Assembly: GCA_001916715.1 (NCBI GenBank)
Contig: MNSZ01000055.1
Span: 1 to 22,152, forward strand
DNA from: Firmicutes bacterium CAG:24053_14
GTDB taxonomy: Bacteria; Bacillota; Clostridia; Oscillospirales; Oscillospiraceae
Reading direction: 5' to 3'
DNA: 22,152 nt
Shown: in pieces, positions 14,717 through 22,066 of the stretch
Layout: each line of letters begins with the position of its first letter
Numbering within the stretch: position 1 is the first letter of the stretch
Position numbers and translations under genes: made by a program
Notes under the pieces: model-generated
Databases searched by the model: none
Told to the model about the DNA's origin: nothing
The model's input: the letters and a program-made list of their open reading frames with translations, nothing else

Positions 14717-15244
14717 TCATTCTGCTGCTTCTGCCGGAGCGGCTGCGCCGCCCTTCTGCTCGACGACTTCGCTCAGAGCAACTGCAAGGCCGCCCATGAT
14801 CGCATTCAGGGAGCCTGCCAGCTTCGAGTACAGGTCGTTCTTGCTGGTGAGCGTGGACAGCTCTGCTATCTCCTGCTCGCTGAGGATCTTGCCCTCCATG
14901 AAAGCTGCTTTGATATTGAACTTATCGCCGAGCTTCTTGGAGTAATCGCTGATGATACGGAACGGAGCGATGGGGTCCTCGGTGCTGGTTGCCATGGATG
15001 TGCTGCCGTTGAGGACGGGATCAAGTTCGTTCATTCCGACCTTGTCGATAGCGATCCTGGTAAGGGTGTTCTTGACGACGGTGTAGTCAACGCCCTCCTT
15101 GCGCATCTCGGTACGCAGAGCCGTATCTTCGGCCACGGTGATACCCTGGTAATCAACCAGAATACCTGCGCTTGCTGCGTTGATGCGCTCGACGAGTGCT
15201 TCTACTATCGCCTGCTTCTCGCTGAGAACTTTTGCGTTAGGCAT
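14717..15244 (-). CDS. rplJ: 50S ribosomal protein L10
   Basis: A 175-residue L10: N-terminal rRNA-binding domain with KQAIVEAL, ILVDYQGITV, LR-EMR, YTVVKNTL, and C-terminal helices that hold L7/L12 dimers, ending in an Ala/Glu-rich tail. It anchors the stalk to 23S rRNA and, with L12, represses its own mRNA by binding the leader. GGAGGTG lies 10 nt before the ATG. It is co-transcribed with rplL 38 nt downstream. The rplK-rplA genes usually found upstream are absent; repeat D occupies that place. Confidence 0.97.
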   Translation of the reverse strand: MPNAKVLSEKQAIVEALVERINAASAGILVDYQGITVAEDTALRTEMRKEGVDYTVVKNTLTRIAIDKVGMNELDPVLNGSTSMATSTEDPIAPFRIISDYSKKLGDKFNIKAAFMEGKILSEQEIAELSTLTSKNDLYSKLAGSLNAIMGGLAVALSEVVEQKGGAAAPAEAAE

Positions 15245-15390
15245 GTGTGTTTTTCACCTCCACACTGATGTTCACGCTCATAAAGAAAACCTCCGTGCAC
15301 AAAGACACGAAGGTTGTAAGCAATCAAAAATATGATGCCATCCTCGGCAGGATTTACACCATAAGTCACCTGCTGTCTTTGGAGCGCTTA
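15245..15390 (-). ncRNA. L10 (rplJ) autoregulatory mRNA leader
   Basis: The about 145-nt untranslated leader of rplJ contains the conserved-looking segment with CAGCAGGTGA and ATCCTGCCGAGGA that in Bacillota forms the L10(L12)4 binding site, followed by a hairpin with a T-rich tail. Its position between a promoter and rplJ is as expected for the L10-leader family. Recognised by motif, not by covariance search. Confidence 0.75.
15280..15315 (-). terminator. attenuator hairpin in the rplJ leader
   Basis: Minus strand AACCTTCGTG (15315-15306) pairs with CACGGAGGTT (15297-15288), one G-U pair, and is followed by TTCTTTA. It fits the intrinsic terminator through which L10 binding lowers transcription. 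Confidence 0.6.
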
Positions 15391-15393
15391 AAT

Positions 15394-15422
15394 AGAATAT
15401 CAAAAAATCCTCGCCATGTCAA
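15394..15422 (-). promoter_or_regulatory. promoter of rplJ-rplL
   Basis: Minus strand: consensus -35 TTGACA (15422-15417), 17-bp spacer, -10 TATTCT (15399-15394). The A-rich end of repeat D lies 4 bases upstream of the -35 box. Confidence 0.75.
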
Positions 15423-15569
15423 GAGTTTTTTTAGAGGCGATTTTTTAGAGGCGATTTTACATTGTACCGATACGTTTATTGCGGTTGCCCGGTTCGAGGG
15501 TGCGGTGAAAACCGTAACTGCCTCGCTACCCCATAGCACGCTGCTGAATTTTGGGATGCACCATTGTAG

Positions 15570-15589
15570 GGAACGGGCTTGCCCGTTCC
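15570..15589. repeat. REP-like palindrome 1
   Basis: GGAACGGG-CTTG-CCCGTTCC, preceded by TGTA; a perfect 8-bp stem. Confidence 0.6.
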
Positions 15590-15628
15590 GCATGTTATGG
15601 TTTCATCGGCACCGAAATAGAATCGTAG

Positions 15629-15648
15629 GGAACGGATTTATCCGTTCC
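15629..15648. repeat. REP-like palindrome 2
   Basis: GGAACGGAT-TT-ATCCGTTCC, preceded by CGTAG, same orientation as the palindrome at 15570. Confidence 0.6.
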
Positions 15649-15935
15649 GTTTTGTTGCATCTACCGACGCAGTTAATACAACGGTACGCAGTCAAGGTTT
15701 CGACATTGTCTTCCCCTTGCGGAGCTTGAGGGGAAGATGCCGCTTGCGGCAGATGAGGTGTAATTATATCCGCGCAGTAGGCGCTACTTTGTTTCCATAT
15801 GTACCGACTTCGTCAGTAATCACCGGTCGGGATACCGCAAAAAATGTATTTGTAGAATGTAAAATCGCCTCTAAAAAACGATCAATGGCCGCCCCTACGA
15901 TTCTATATTTGAGTACCGACGAAGCCGTGGCAAGC

Positions 15936-15955
15936 GGAACGGATAAATCCGTTCC
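15936..15955. repeat. REP-like palindrome 3
   Basis: GGAACGGAT-AA-ATCCGTTCC, followed by CTACA, so in opposite orientation to the other two. It lies in the outer repeat, outside the nested copy. Confidence 0.6.
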
Positions 15956-16257
15956 CTACAAGGATGCGGTGCAAAACGCAGCAACGCACTACTGGGTTGC
16001 GTAGCAGTTGCGGTTAATTCCAACGTTTCGAACCGGGCAAGCGCAAAACGCAGCGCCGCACTTATGTATGGCGGCAGTTTTACGGTTTCGTCGGTAACTT
16101 CGACACCGGGCACCGGCAATAAGCGTATCCGTAGGTGCGCAAAATCGCCTCTAAAAAACTTTACGGGGATTTTACAAAGAGCGGATTATTGATTTGATAA
16201 ACTGGGGCTAAAATGGTGATTGTAAAATGAATTGTAAAATGTAAGAGAGGGTAATTT

Positions 16258-18003
16258 ATGGACATATTTGACGCGCTGGAGATGATAGGCGGGCTGTGCC
16301 TGTTTCTGTTCGGCATGAACATAATGGGTCAGGCACTCGAGCGCCGCGCGGGCAGCCGCCTGCGCACGACGCTTGGCAAGATGACCGGCAAGACAATGAC
16401 GGGCTTTTTGACCGGACTTGTCGTCACGGCTGTTATACAAAGCTCATCGGCCACGACCGTTATGGTTGTCGGCTTTGTAAACTCGGGGCTTATGACGCTC
16501 AAGCAGGCGATCGGCGTTATCATGGGCGCAAACATCGGCACGACCGTGACCGCGTGGCTGCTGAGCCTCGGCGGCATAAGCGGCGACGCTGTGTGGGTTC
16601 AGCTTCTCAAGCCCACGTCGTTCACACCGGTGCTCGCGCTTATCGGTATAATAATGTATATGTTCAGCAAGGACAGCCGCAAAAACGACACCGGAATGAT
16701 CATGCTGGGCTTTGCGACGCTCATGTTCGGCATGGACACCATGTCCGGCGCGGTCTCCGGGCTGCGCGAGGTGCCTGCGTTCAGGCAGCTGTTCGTCGCA
16801 TTCACCAATCCGCTGCTGGGCGTTCTCGCCGGCGCGGCCCTGACCGCGATCATCCAGTCAAGCTCGGCATCCGTCGGCATTCTTCAGGCTCTGGCGCTGT
16901 CCGGACAGGTGAGCTACGCTGCGGCCATACCCATCATCATGGGCCAGAACATCGGCACCTGCGTCACGGCGCTGATCTCCTCCGTCGGCACGAGCCGCAA
17001 CGCAAAGCGCGCGGCTATCGTCCACCTGTCGTTCAACGTCATCGGCACGGTGGTGTGGCTCACGGTGTTCTGCATTATCCGCGCCGTTGCAGCTCCGGCA
17101 ATACTCGGCGAGAGCGCAACGATGTACGGCATTGCGATCGCGCACACGGCGTTCAACGTTGCCTGCACTGCACTGCTGCTGCCGGCGTCCGGGCTGCTTG
17201 AAAAGCTTGCGATCCGCCTCGTTCCCGACGGCAAGAAAAAGGATGCCGAGGTCACGCTCGACGAGCGCCTTCTCGCGACTCCGCCGCTCGCGCTCGAGCA
17301 GTGCAGCGTTGTCGCCGAGGATATGGCATACTATGCATCCGGCGCGCTGAAAAAGGCCATCGACTGCGTCATGGAGTTTGACCCCAAGGCCGCGCAGGAG
17401 GTGCGCGAGGGCGAGGACAAAACCGACAAGTACGAGGATATGCTCGGAACTTACCTGCTTAAGCTCGGCGCGGAGCCGCTCAGCGACGCCGCCAGCGAGG
17501 AGGTAACGGAGCTTCTTAAGCTCATCGGCGATTTTGAGCGCATCGGCGACCACGCGGTGAACATCATTGAGTCCGCCGAGGAGATGCACGACAAGCAGCT
17601 TGAATTTTCACGCAGCGCAAAGTACGAGCTGTCGGTCATGTCGGCTGCCGTCGGCGAGGTCATGGATCTCGCAGTCAAGGCGTTTGCCGAAAACGACGCA
17701 CAGGCGGCTTCCTGCGTCGAGCCGCTCGAGCAGGTCGTGGACGATCTGAAGGATGAGCTGCGCACGCGGCATATCCTGCGCATGAAAAAGGGTGAGTGCA
17801 GCATTGAGGCCGGCTTTGTGTGGTCAGACCTCCTGACGAACCTCGAGCGCGCATCCGACCACTGCTCCAACGTCGCTCTGTGTGTGCTCGACCTGAAAAA
17901 GCACACGCTCAGCGCCCACGAGACCCAGCACGAGCGCAAGGACGTTCCCGAATTTGCCGAGCACTACCGCCGTTACTCCGAAAAATACGCCCTGCCTCTT
18001 TAG
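16258..18003 (+). CDS. Na+/phosphate cotransporter family protein with PhoU-like C-terminal domain
   Basis: A 581-residue transporter of the NptA/PNaS family. Two inverted repeat domains each carry the substrate-binding QSSSA motif (VIQSSSATT at about 60-68 and IIQSSSASV at about 200-208), within about eight membrane helices (residues 5-320). Residues about 345-560 form a cytoplasmic PhoU-like helical domain with the paired E/D-rich motifs (LLKLIGDFERIGDHAVNI; NLERASDHCSNV) that bind metal. It probably imports phosphate with sodium, regulated by the PhoU part. GAGGG lies 6 nt before the ATG. The TAG stop is formed by the TTTAGTGGCG end of repeat E, so the repeat may have set the present C-terminus. 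Confidence 0.9.
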   Translation: MDIFDALEMIGGLCLFLFGMNIMGQALERRAGSRLRTTLGKMTGKTMTGFLTGLVVTAVIQSSSATTVMVVGFVNSGLMTLKQAIGVIMGANIGTTVTAWLLSLGGISGDAVWVQLLKPTSFTPVLALIGIIMYMFSKDSRKNDTGMIMLGFATLMFGMDTMSGAVSGLREVPAFRQLFVAFTNPLLGVLAGAALTAIIQSSSASVGILQALALSGQVSYAAAIPIIMGQNIGTCVTALISSVGTSRNAKRAAIVHLSFNVIGTVVWLTVFCIIRAVAAPAILGESATMYGIAIAHTAFNVACTALLLPASGLLEKLAIRLVPDGKKKDAEVTLDERLLATPPLALEQCSVVAEDMAYYASGALKKAIDCVMEFDPKAAQEVREGEDKTDKYEDMLGTYLLKLGAEPLSDAASEEVTELLKLIGDFERIGDHAVNIIESAEEMHDKQLEFSRSAKYELSVMSAAVGEVMDLAVKAFAENDAQAASCVEPLEQVVDDLKDELRTRHILRMKKGECSIEAGFVWSDLLTNLERASDHCSNVALCVLDLKKHTLSAHETQHERKDVPEFAEHYRRYSEKYALPL

Positions 18004-18482
18004 TGGCGAATTACCGCACCTACGGATACGGTCATCTCTGGTGACCCGACCGGAAACAACGAAATAAACCATAGCGTTTCGCGTAACATGAATGCAACAA
18101 AGGATTTTGCATCCCGGTATTGAAGGTGCGAGGAAACCGTATTTGCCTCGCGTAACGCAACTGCGGTACTGAATTTAGAAGTGCACTATCGCAGCTCGGC
18201 AGTTTCACGGTTTTGCCTGCCCCCTCCGGTCGTGCTGACGCAAGAACCGTATAGGTACGGACCAAATGCATAACTAAATCCGTGCGCTTGCGCACACAAT
18301 TACTCTCTGCTCTCAGCTAACAGCTGCGAAGCAGCATGGTTTCCTCCGCATCCTCGAATCGGGCAACCGCAAAACGTAGCTTGGACTATCGGGTTGCGTA
18401 GCAACTATTGTTTGTTCCGCTGTCTCCTGTCGGGCTGCCAGAGATCACCGTATCCGCAGCAGCCTCAATGCGCCACTAAAAA
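17998..18482. repeat. intergenic repeat E (long fold-back composite)
   Basis: Left end TTTAGTGGCGAATT and right end CGCCACTAAAAA are inverse copies. Similarity extends inward about 80 bp (GCGGATACGGT..ATCTCTGG, CCCGAC.GGA.ACA, ACAA/AACC and CGTAAC/CGCAAC segments). A degenerate internal right end (ACCAAATGCATAACTAAA, about 18261-18278) indicates a second, older element inside. A GTGCGC-TT-GCGCAC palindrome lies at 18282-18295. I see no gene here. Confidence 0.7.
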
Positions 18483-18486
18483 GAAA

Positions 18487-18518
18487 AAATCCAGTACGGA
18501 AAATTCCGTACCGGATTT
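18487..18518 (-). terminator. terminator of the flavin oxidoreductase gene
   Basis: Minus strand AAATCC-G-GTACGGA-ATTT-TCCGTAC-T-GGATTT followed by TTTCTTTTT; a near-perfect stem with a T-tail, about 30 bases past the stop. The outer T-run comes from the end of repeat E. Confidence 0.8.
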
Positions 18519-18549
18519 GTTATGCTTTGGTTTTATTGGGGTCTGGAGA

Positions 18550-20602
18550 CTATATCTTCATGCAGACGTCCCATGCGCGCCAGATAGCGGTACGCAGGTT
18601 GCCGATGGTGACACAGTCGCCGACGCGGTGGATGTTCTTGCCCTTGCCGCCGACAGGTGCGGGAACGAAGCCGATGCCGTTTACGATATTGTCGTACTCG
18701 ACCTCAAATACGTTCTTGCCGTCCTTGGAAGCGATAACGACGGTCTTGTCCTTGATCTCGCGGATAGTATGCTCAAGGTAAGTGGGAACCTTGTGATACT
18801 CGAGAACATCACGCAGGAAGGAAGCGTTGGACAGGCAGACGTTCTGTGCAGGAACGAGGTCCTTTGCGTACTCGACGATGATCGGGTGCTTGCCCTGGAG
18901 GACCATCTCGTATGCAGCTTCGCAAGCGGACTGGCCGCCGCCGAAGAAGACCACTTTGTCGCCTACGGGGTACTTCTCACGCAGGAGCTGAGTGAAGGTG
19001 AGGCACTTCTCGAAGCCGGGGATCAGCATCTTTCTGGGAACTGCGCCGGTTGCAACGATGATCTCGTCGTAGCCGCGGAGGATGCCCAGATCGTTGATCT
19101 CGGTGTTGAAGCGAATGTCGAGGCCGGCCTTCTTAACTTCGTTCTCATACCAGGTGATGAGAGCCTTGTCGTTCTCTTTGAAGCTCATTGCGGAAGCAGT
19201 GAGGAACAGGCCGCCGATACGGTCGGTCTTTTCAAAGATAACGGGCTTGTGGCCGCGCTGGGTAAGAACCAGAGCTGCCTCTACGCCGCCGATACCTGCG
19301 CCGACGATAGCAACCTTCTTGGGGTTCTTGGTCGGAACGATCTTGTAGCGGTTGTGCTGCATGGTGGACGGAGTAAGTGCGCAGCGGCCGAGGTGCAGGG
19401 AGTCCTCAAGGCCCTGGATGTTTGCGGTGCCCTTGTACTTAGCAAAGTTGAAGCAGCCGTTGTGGCAGCGGATGCAGGGCTTGATCTCGTCCTCGCGGCC
19501 TTCCTGGATCTTGATGATCCAATCGGGATCGACGAGGTTCTGACGTGCGATTGCGACAGCGTCCAGACGGCCGGCAGCGATCTCTTCTGCGGCGGTCTCG
19601 GGCAGCATACGGCCTGCGCATGCTACGGGCTTGTCGGTGAACTTCTTTATGTGCTCAACGTCTGCGAGGTTGCAGTTGTCGGGCATGTACTGAGGCGGAT
19701 GTGCCCAGTACCAAGCGTCGTAAGTACCGTTATCGCAGTTGAAGAAGTCGTAGCCTGCGTCGCCGAGGTACTTGATAGCCTTCTCGGATTCGGGCATGTC
19801 ACGGCCCCACTCTACGAACTCTTCGCCGGGAACAGCGCCCTTACCCCAGGTCTTGGTGTAGGACTTAACGGAGTAACGCAGGGATACGGGGAAGTCTTCG
19901 CCGGCGTATCTCTTGATGCACTGAACGATCTCAACGGGGAAGCGGAAACGGTTCTCGAAGGAGCCGCCGTACTCGTCTTCACGCCAGTTCCAGTTCTCCA
20001 TGGTGAACTGGTCAAGCAGGTAACCTTCGTGGACAGCGTGGATCTCGACACCGTCAACGCCTGCGTCGCGCAGCATCTTTGCGGTCTTGCCCCATCTCGC
20101 GGATTTCCTTAACGGTCATGGGACGGGAGAGCATATCCTCCTGCCAACGGTTAGGAGTTGCAGATGCGGAAGCGCAGCTGTAGCTAACGTCAACGATAGG
20201 GGAAGCGATCTTGTTGAGGATGGGATTCTTGTTCAGGACGACCATCCAGGGGGTAACTGCCATGGAGCGGCCGAAGCCTGCTGCCAGCTGGATGAACAGC
20301 TTTGCGCCGGTCTTGTGGTACTCTACCATGTACTCTTTGAGCTGCTTGAACATTCTCTTGTTCTGATACAGCCAACGGCGGCCCATGGTATCACGGACAC
20401 ACTGCATGCCGGGGAGAACAAGGCCAACGCCCTTCTGAGCTCTCTGGAGCAGGAAATAAGCTGCCTCTTTGTCGAAATGGCAGGGCTCGAGCCAGCCAAA
20501 CAGAGAGGTACCGCCCATGGAGCACTGGACAATGCGGTTCTTTATTTCGACATTGCCAATCTTGAACGGAGTGAATAGTGGTGCGTACTTTTCGTTCATC
20601 AT
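18550..20602 (-). pseudogene. Old-Yellow-Enzyme-type NADH:flavin oxidoreductase/dienoyl reductase, one-base frameshift
   Basis: Two overlapping frames form one protein of about 683 residues if one base is removed from the C4 run at 20090-20093. Part 1 (start at 20602) holds the flavin barrel start (YAPLFTPFKIGNVEIKNRIV). Part 2 begins KTAKMLRDAGVDGVEIHAVHEGYLLDQF (in parts), completes the barrel, then shows an iron-sulfur cysteine cluster CIRCHNGC with a later GRCALTP, an FAD fingerprint VAIVGAGIGGVEAAL, an NAD(P) fingerprint VFFGGGQSACEAAY and the end motif HRVGDC. The layout is that of FadH/BaiCD/BaiH-like enzymes that reduce conjugated C=C bonds of enoates, bile-acid or dietary compounds; the substrate is unknown. 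The total length is one base off a multiple of three. It may be a true loss or a base-call error. AGGAAG precedes the start. Confidence 0.85.
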
Positions 20603-20648
20603 ATGGTTCTTCCTTCCTTTAAATATGATTGACTAATTTATCACGGTA

Positions 20649-20674
20649 GACACCGTCGGTAAAACCGCGGTGTC
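20649..20674. promoter_or_regulatory. hairpin or operator-like palindrome in the oxidoreductase leader
   Basis: GACACCG-T-CGGT-AAA-ACCG-CGGTGTC: an 11-bp stem with one bulged base and a three-base loop, between the promoter and the start codon. It could be a repressor operator or an mRNA structure controlling expression. Confidence 0.5.
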
Positions 20675-20734
20675 GAACGTTTACAAAACAGTATCACGCC
20701 ATAGGTTGACGCGCGCCCACACAATAGTGGAATA

Positions 20735-20763
20735 AGTATAACACTTTTTTTCACAAATTGCAA
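20735..20763 (-). promoter_or_regulatory. promoter of the oxidoreductase gene
   Basis: Minus strand -35 TTGCAA (20763-20758), 17-bp spacer, -10 TATACT (20740-20735), giving a leader of about 125 nt. The gap 20764-20873 upstream shows nothing I can call. Confidence 0.65.
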
Positions 20764-20873
20764 CCACAATATATCCCTATTTAAACATGTTTTTTGTGCT
20801 TTATGTTGAACAAACGCGCCTCTGTTTGGCGATCAATTTGTTATTAAACACATTTAATTGTGTCTCATAAATG

Positions 20874-20904
20874 AAAACAGGGCATGTTAACCATGCCCTG
20901 TTTT
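20874..20904. terminator. terminator after the PepSY protein gene
   Basis: AAAACAGGGCATG (20874-20886) and CATGCCCTGTTTT (20892-20904), perfect 13-bp stem with a five-base loop and T-tails on both strands. Confidence 0.85.
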
Positions 20905-20920
20905 TGGCTTTTCCGTCTAT

Positions 20921-21355
20921 TTATCCTTCTGTTCTGTAAAAATTCTGGCCGATTATGAGGCCTGTTTTTGCGTCTATTATGTATCGATAGTCGGTGACGG
21001 AGCCGGTGAATTGGACCTTGTAGCACACGGTGTCGCCGATCTTGATCATCTCGGCGGAAAGGTTGTTTGCCTTTTCCTGAGTGATTCCGGCGTCGGCAAG
21101 GGCCGTTTCGCGCGCGGCGGCATAGCCGACATAGTCCGAGTCGCTTATTATGCAGCTGCGCAGCGGAGATATCATGACGATGCAAAGCAGCAGCATGACT
21201 ATCATCTGCGGTGCGCCGCGCCTGAGTCTGCCGCGTCGGTTTGCGCTGCGTGAGCGCCGCCTGGCTGCGCGCTGCCTGTCTCTTTCCGACAGATGGGCGC
21301 CGCTGCCGCGCTTTTTATTCGCTTGCTTTTTGAGGTGTTTTCCGCCCGAAGCCAA
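20921..21355 (-). CDS. membrane-anchored PepSY-domain protein
   Basis: A 144-residue protein. Residues 1-49 are strikingly basic (runs of Arg/Lys, e.g. RQRAARRRSRSANRRGRLRR), residues about 50-68 are one membrane helix (MIVMLLLCIVMISPL), and residues 72-140 form a PepSY-type domain: SDYVGYAAARETALADAG, KVQFTGS, and YRYIIDAKTGLIIG. PepSY domains occur in protease propeptides and inhibitors and in envelope proteins; here the domain would face outside. The start is a TTG at 21355 with GGAGG 8 nt upstream; no ATG fits. It has its own promoter and terminator. The function is not known. Confidence 0.75.
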   Translation of the reverse strand: MASGGKHLKKQANKKRGSGAHLSERDRQRAARRRSRSANRRGRLRRGAPQMIVMLLLCIVMISPLRSCIISDSDYVGYAAARETALADAGITQEKANNLSAEMIKIGDTVCYKVQFTGSVTDYRYIIDAKTGLIIGQNFYRTEG

Positions 21356-21397
21356 GCAGCACTCCTCCTTTGCCGGTAAAACTGTACAATCTTAACT

Positions 21398-21427
21398 ATT
21401 ATATATAGCAAAGCGGCTGTTTGTCAA
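21398..21427 (-). promoter_or_regulatory. promoter of the PepSY protein gene
   Basis: Minus strand: consensus -35 TTGACA (21427-21422), 18-bp spacer, consensus -10 TATAAT (21403-21398). Confidence 0.75.
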
Positions 21428-21510
21428 CAAAACATCGTCGTATTCGGCGGAGATTATCGCACTTTCGGCAATGCACAAAAGTGATACGTTACAAGGCGTG
21501 CTAATTCTGT

Positions 21511-21960
21511 TTATTTCAGGCTTTTCAGAAGGGCGCGGCAGCCGTCGGACACATCGCGCCAGGTTGCTTCAAAGTCGCGGGTGTACCACGGATCGGCAAC
21601 ATCGCCCGGGTGGTCGGTGTAGTCCATGAGCAGGTGTATCTTTTCGGCATCGCCGTCGCCGCAGATGCGCCGCATGCCGCGCTCGTTTTCGCTGTCCATG
21701 CCAATTATGAGATCATACTCTTCGAAATCCGCTCGCGTAAGCTGCCTTGCCGCGCGGCGCGGACAGGAAATGCCGTGCTCAACGAGCGTCCTGCGCGCAG
21801 GCGGATACACATCGTTTCCTATCTCCTCGCGGCTCGTCGCCGCGGACGCTATCTCAAACCGCTTTTCCAGCCCCTCGCGACGCACAATGTCTTTCATGAA
21901 ATACTCCGCCATCGGGCTGCGGCATATATTGCCATGGCAGATGAATAAGATTTTTGTCAT
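21511..21960 (-). CDS. low-molecular-weight protein tyrosine phosphatase
   Basis: A 149-residue LMW-PTP. The N-terminal active-site loop C8-H-G-N-I-C13-R14-S15 is the CX5R(S/T) phosphate-binding motif, with C8 the nucleophile and R14 the phosphate binder; the general acid is the Asp of DPWY in the C-terminal third. Length is typical. It removes phosphate from tyrosine (or, in arsenate reductase relatives, acts on arsenate, but the second redox cysteine pattern of those enzymes is not evident). No good promoter is visible upstream; within 110 bases begins what looks like the tail of another coding region and a palindrome, so its native control region may have been replaced. Confidence 0.9.
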   Translation of the reverse strand: MTKILFICHGNICRSPMAEYFMKDIVRREGLEKRFEIASAATSREEIGNDVYPPARRTLVEHGISCPRRAARQLTRADFEEYDLIIGMDSENERGMRRICGDGDAEKIHLLMDYTDHPGDVADPWYTRDFEATWRDVSDGCRALLKSLK

Positions 21961-21990
21961 TGCTTATATATCCCTTCAAAAGCCTCCAAG

Positions 21991-22011
21991 CCTTGATATT
22001 TCAAGGTTTTT
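21991..22011. repeat. short palindrome with T-run, terminator- or att-like
   Basis: CCTTGA-TATT-TCAAGG followed by TTTTT on the plus strand. It lies between the phosphatase start and the end of the partial coding region at the right edge. It may be a weak terminator or part of an attachment site; the sequence cannot decide. Confidence 0.35.
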
Positions 22012-22066
22012 GGCGCTTCTTTCATTTTTGCTGTCATGCCGGAAACCTACGCATATTCCCGTAACT

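Larger units (their letters stand above)
15441..15878. mobile_element. nested MITE-like element with 23-bp perfect inverted ends
   Basis: A 438-bp stretch bounded by TTTTTTAGAGGCGATTTT and its inverse. The perfect match runs 23 bp inward on each side and similarity continues for about 40 bp (TTGCGGT..CCCG). CGA stands on both sides (15438-15440 and 15879-15881) and may be a target duplication. It interrupts the left end of the outer repeat. No transposase is encoded. Inside are two GGAACGG palindromes and a TTCCCCTTG/GAGGGGAAG hairpin, so it is itself a mosaic. Confidence 0.6.
15427..16158. repeat. intergenic repeat D (composite with nested copy)
   Basis: Outer limits are TTTTTTAGAGGCGA (from 15427) and CGCCTCTAAAAAA (to 16158). 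Inside lie a second complete copy (15441-15878) and, at 15879-16140, a right part with two tandem family units, each beginning GCCCGGT and ending GCTGCGTTTTGC on the minus strand. Stop-free frames run through this part but show no ribosome binding site or known motif. Nothing here supports a gene, although the gap is over 700 bp. Confidence 0.75.

Noticed and set aside
15247..15729. 160-codon plus-strand frame
   Set aside because: It is antisense to the rplJ leader and then enters repeat D; a chance frame.
15561..15960. CRISPR array
   Set aside because: The palindromes are only three, differ in orientation, and have irregular spacing with no constant-length spacers.
18394..20112. 572-codon plus-strand frame
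   Set aside because: It lies antisense to the flavin oxidoreductase, begins inside repeat E, and has no family motif; the minus strand carries cofactor motifs throughout.
21511..21960. Arsenate reductase (ArsC) as an alternative name for the phosphatase
   Set aside because: The CHGNICRS loop and DPWY acid fit a tyrosine phosphatase; the paired C-terminal redox cysteines of thioredoxin-type ArsC are not seen.
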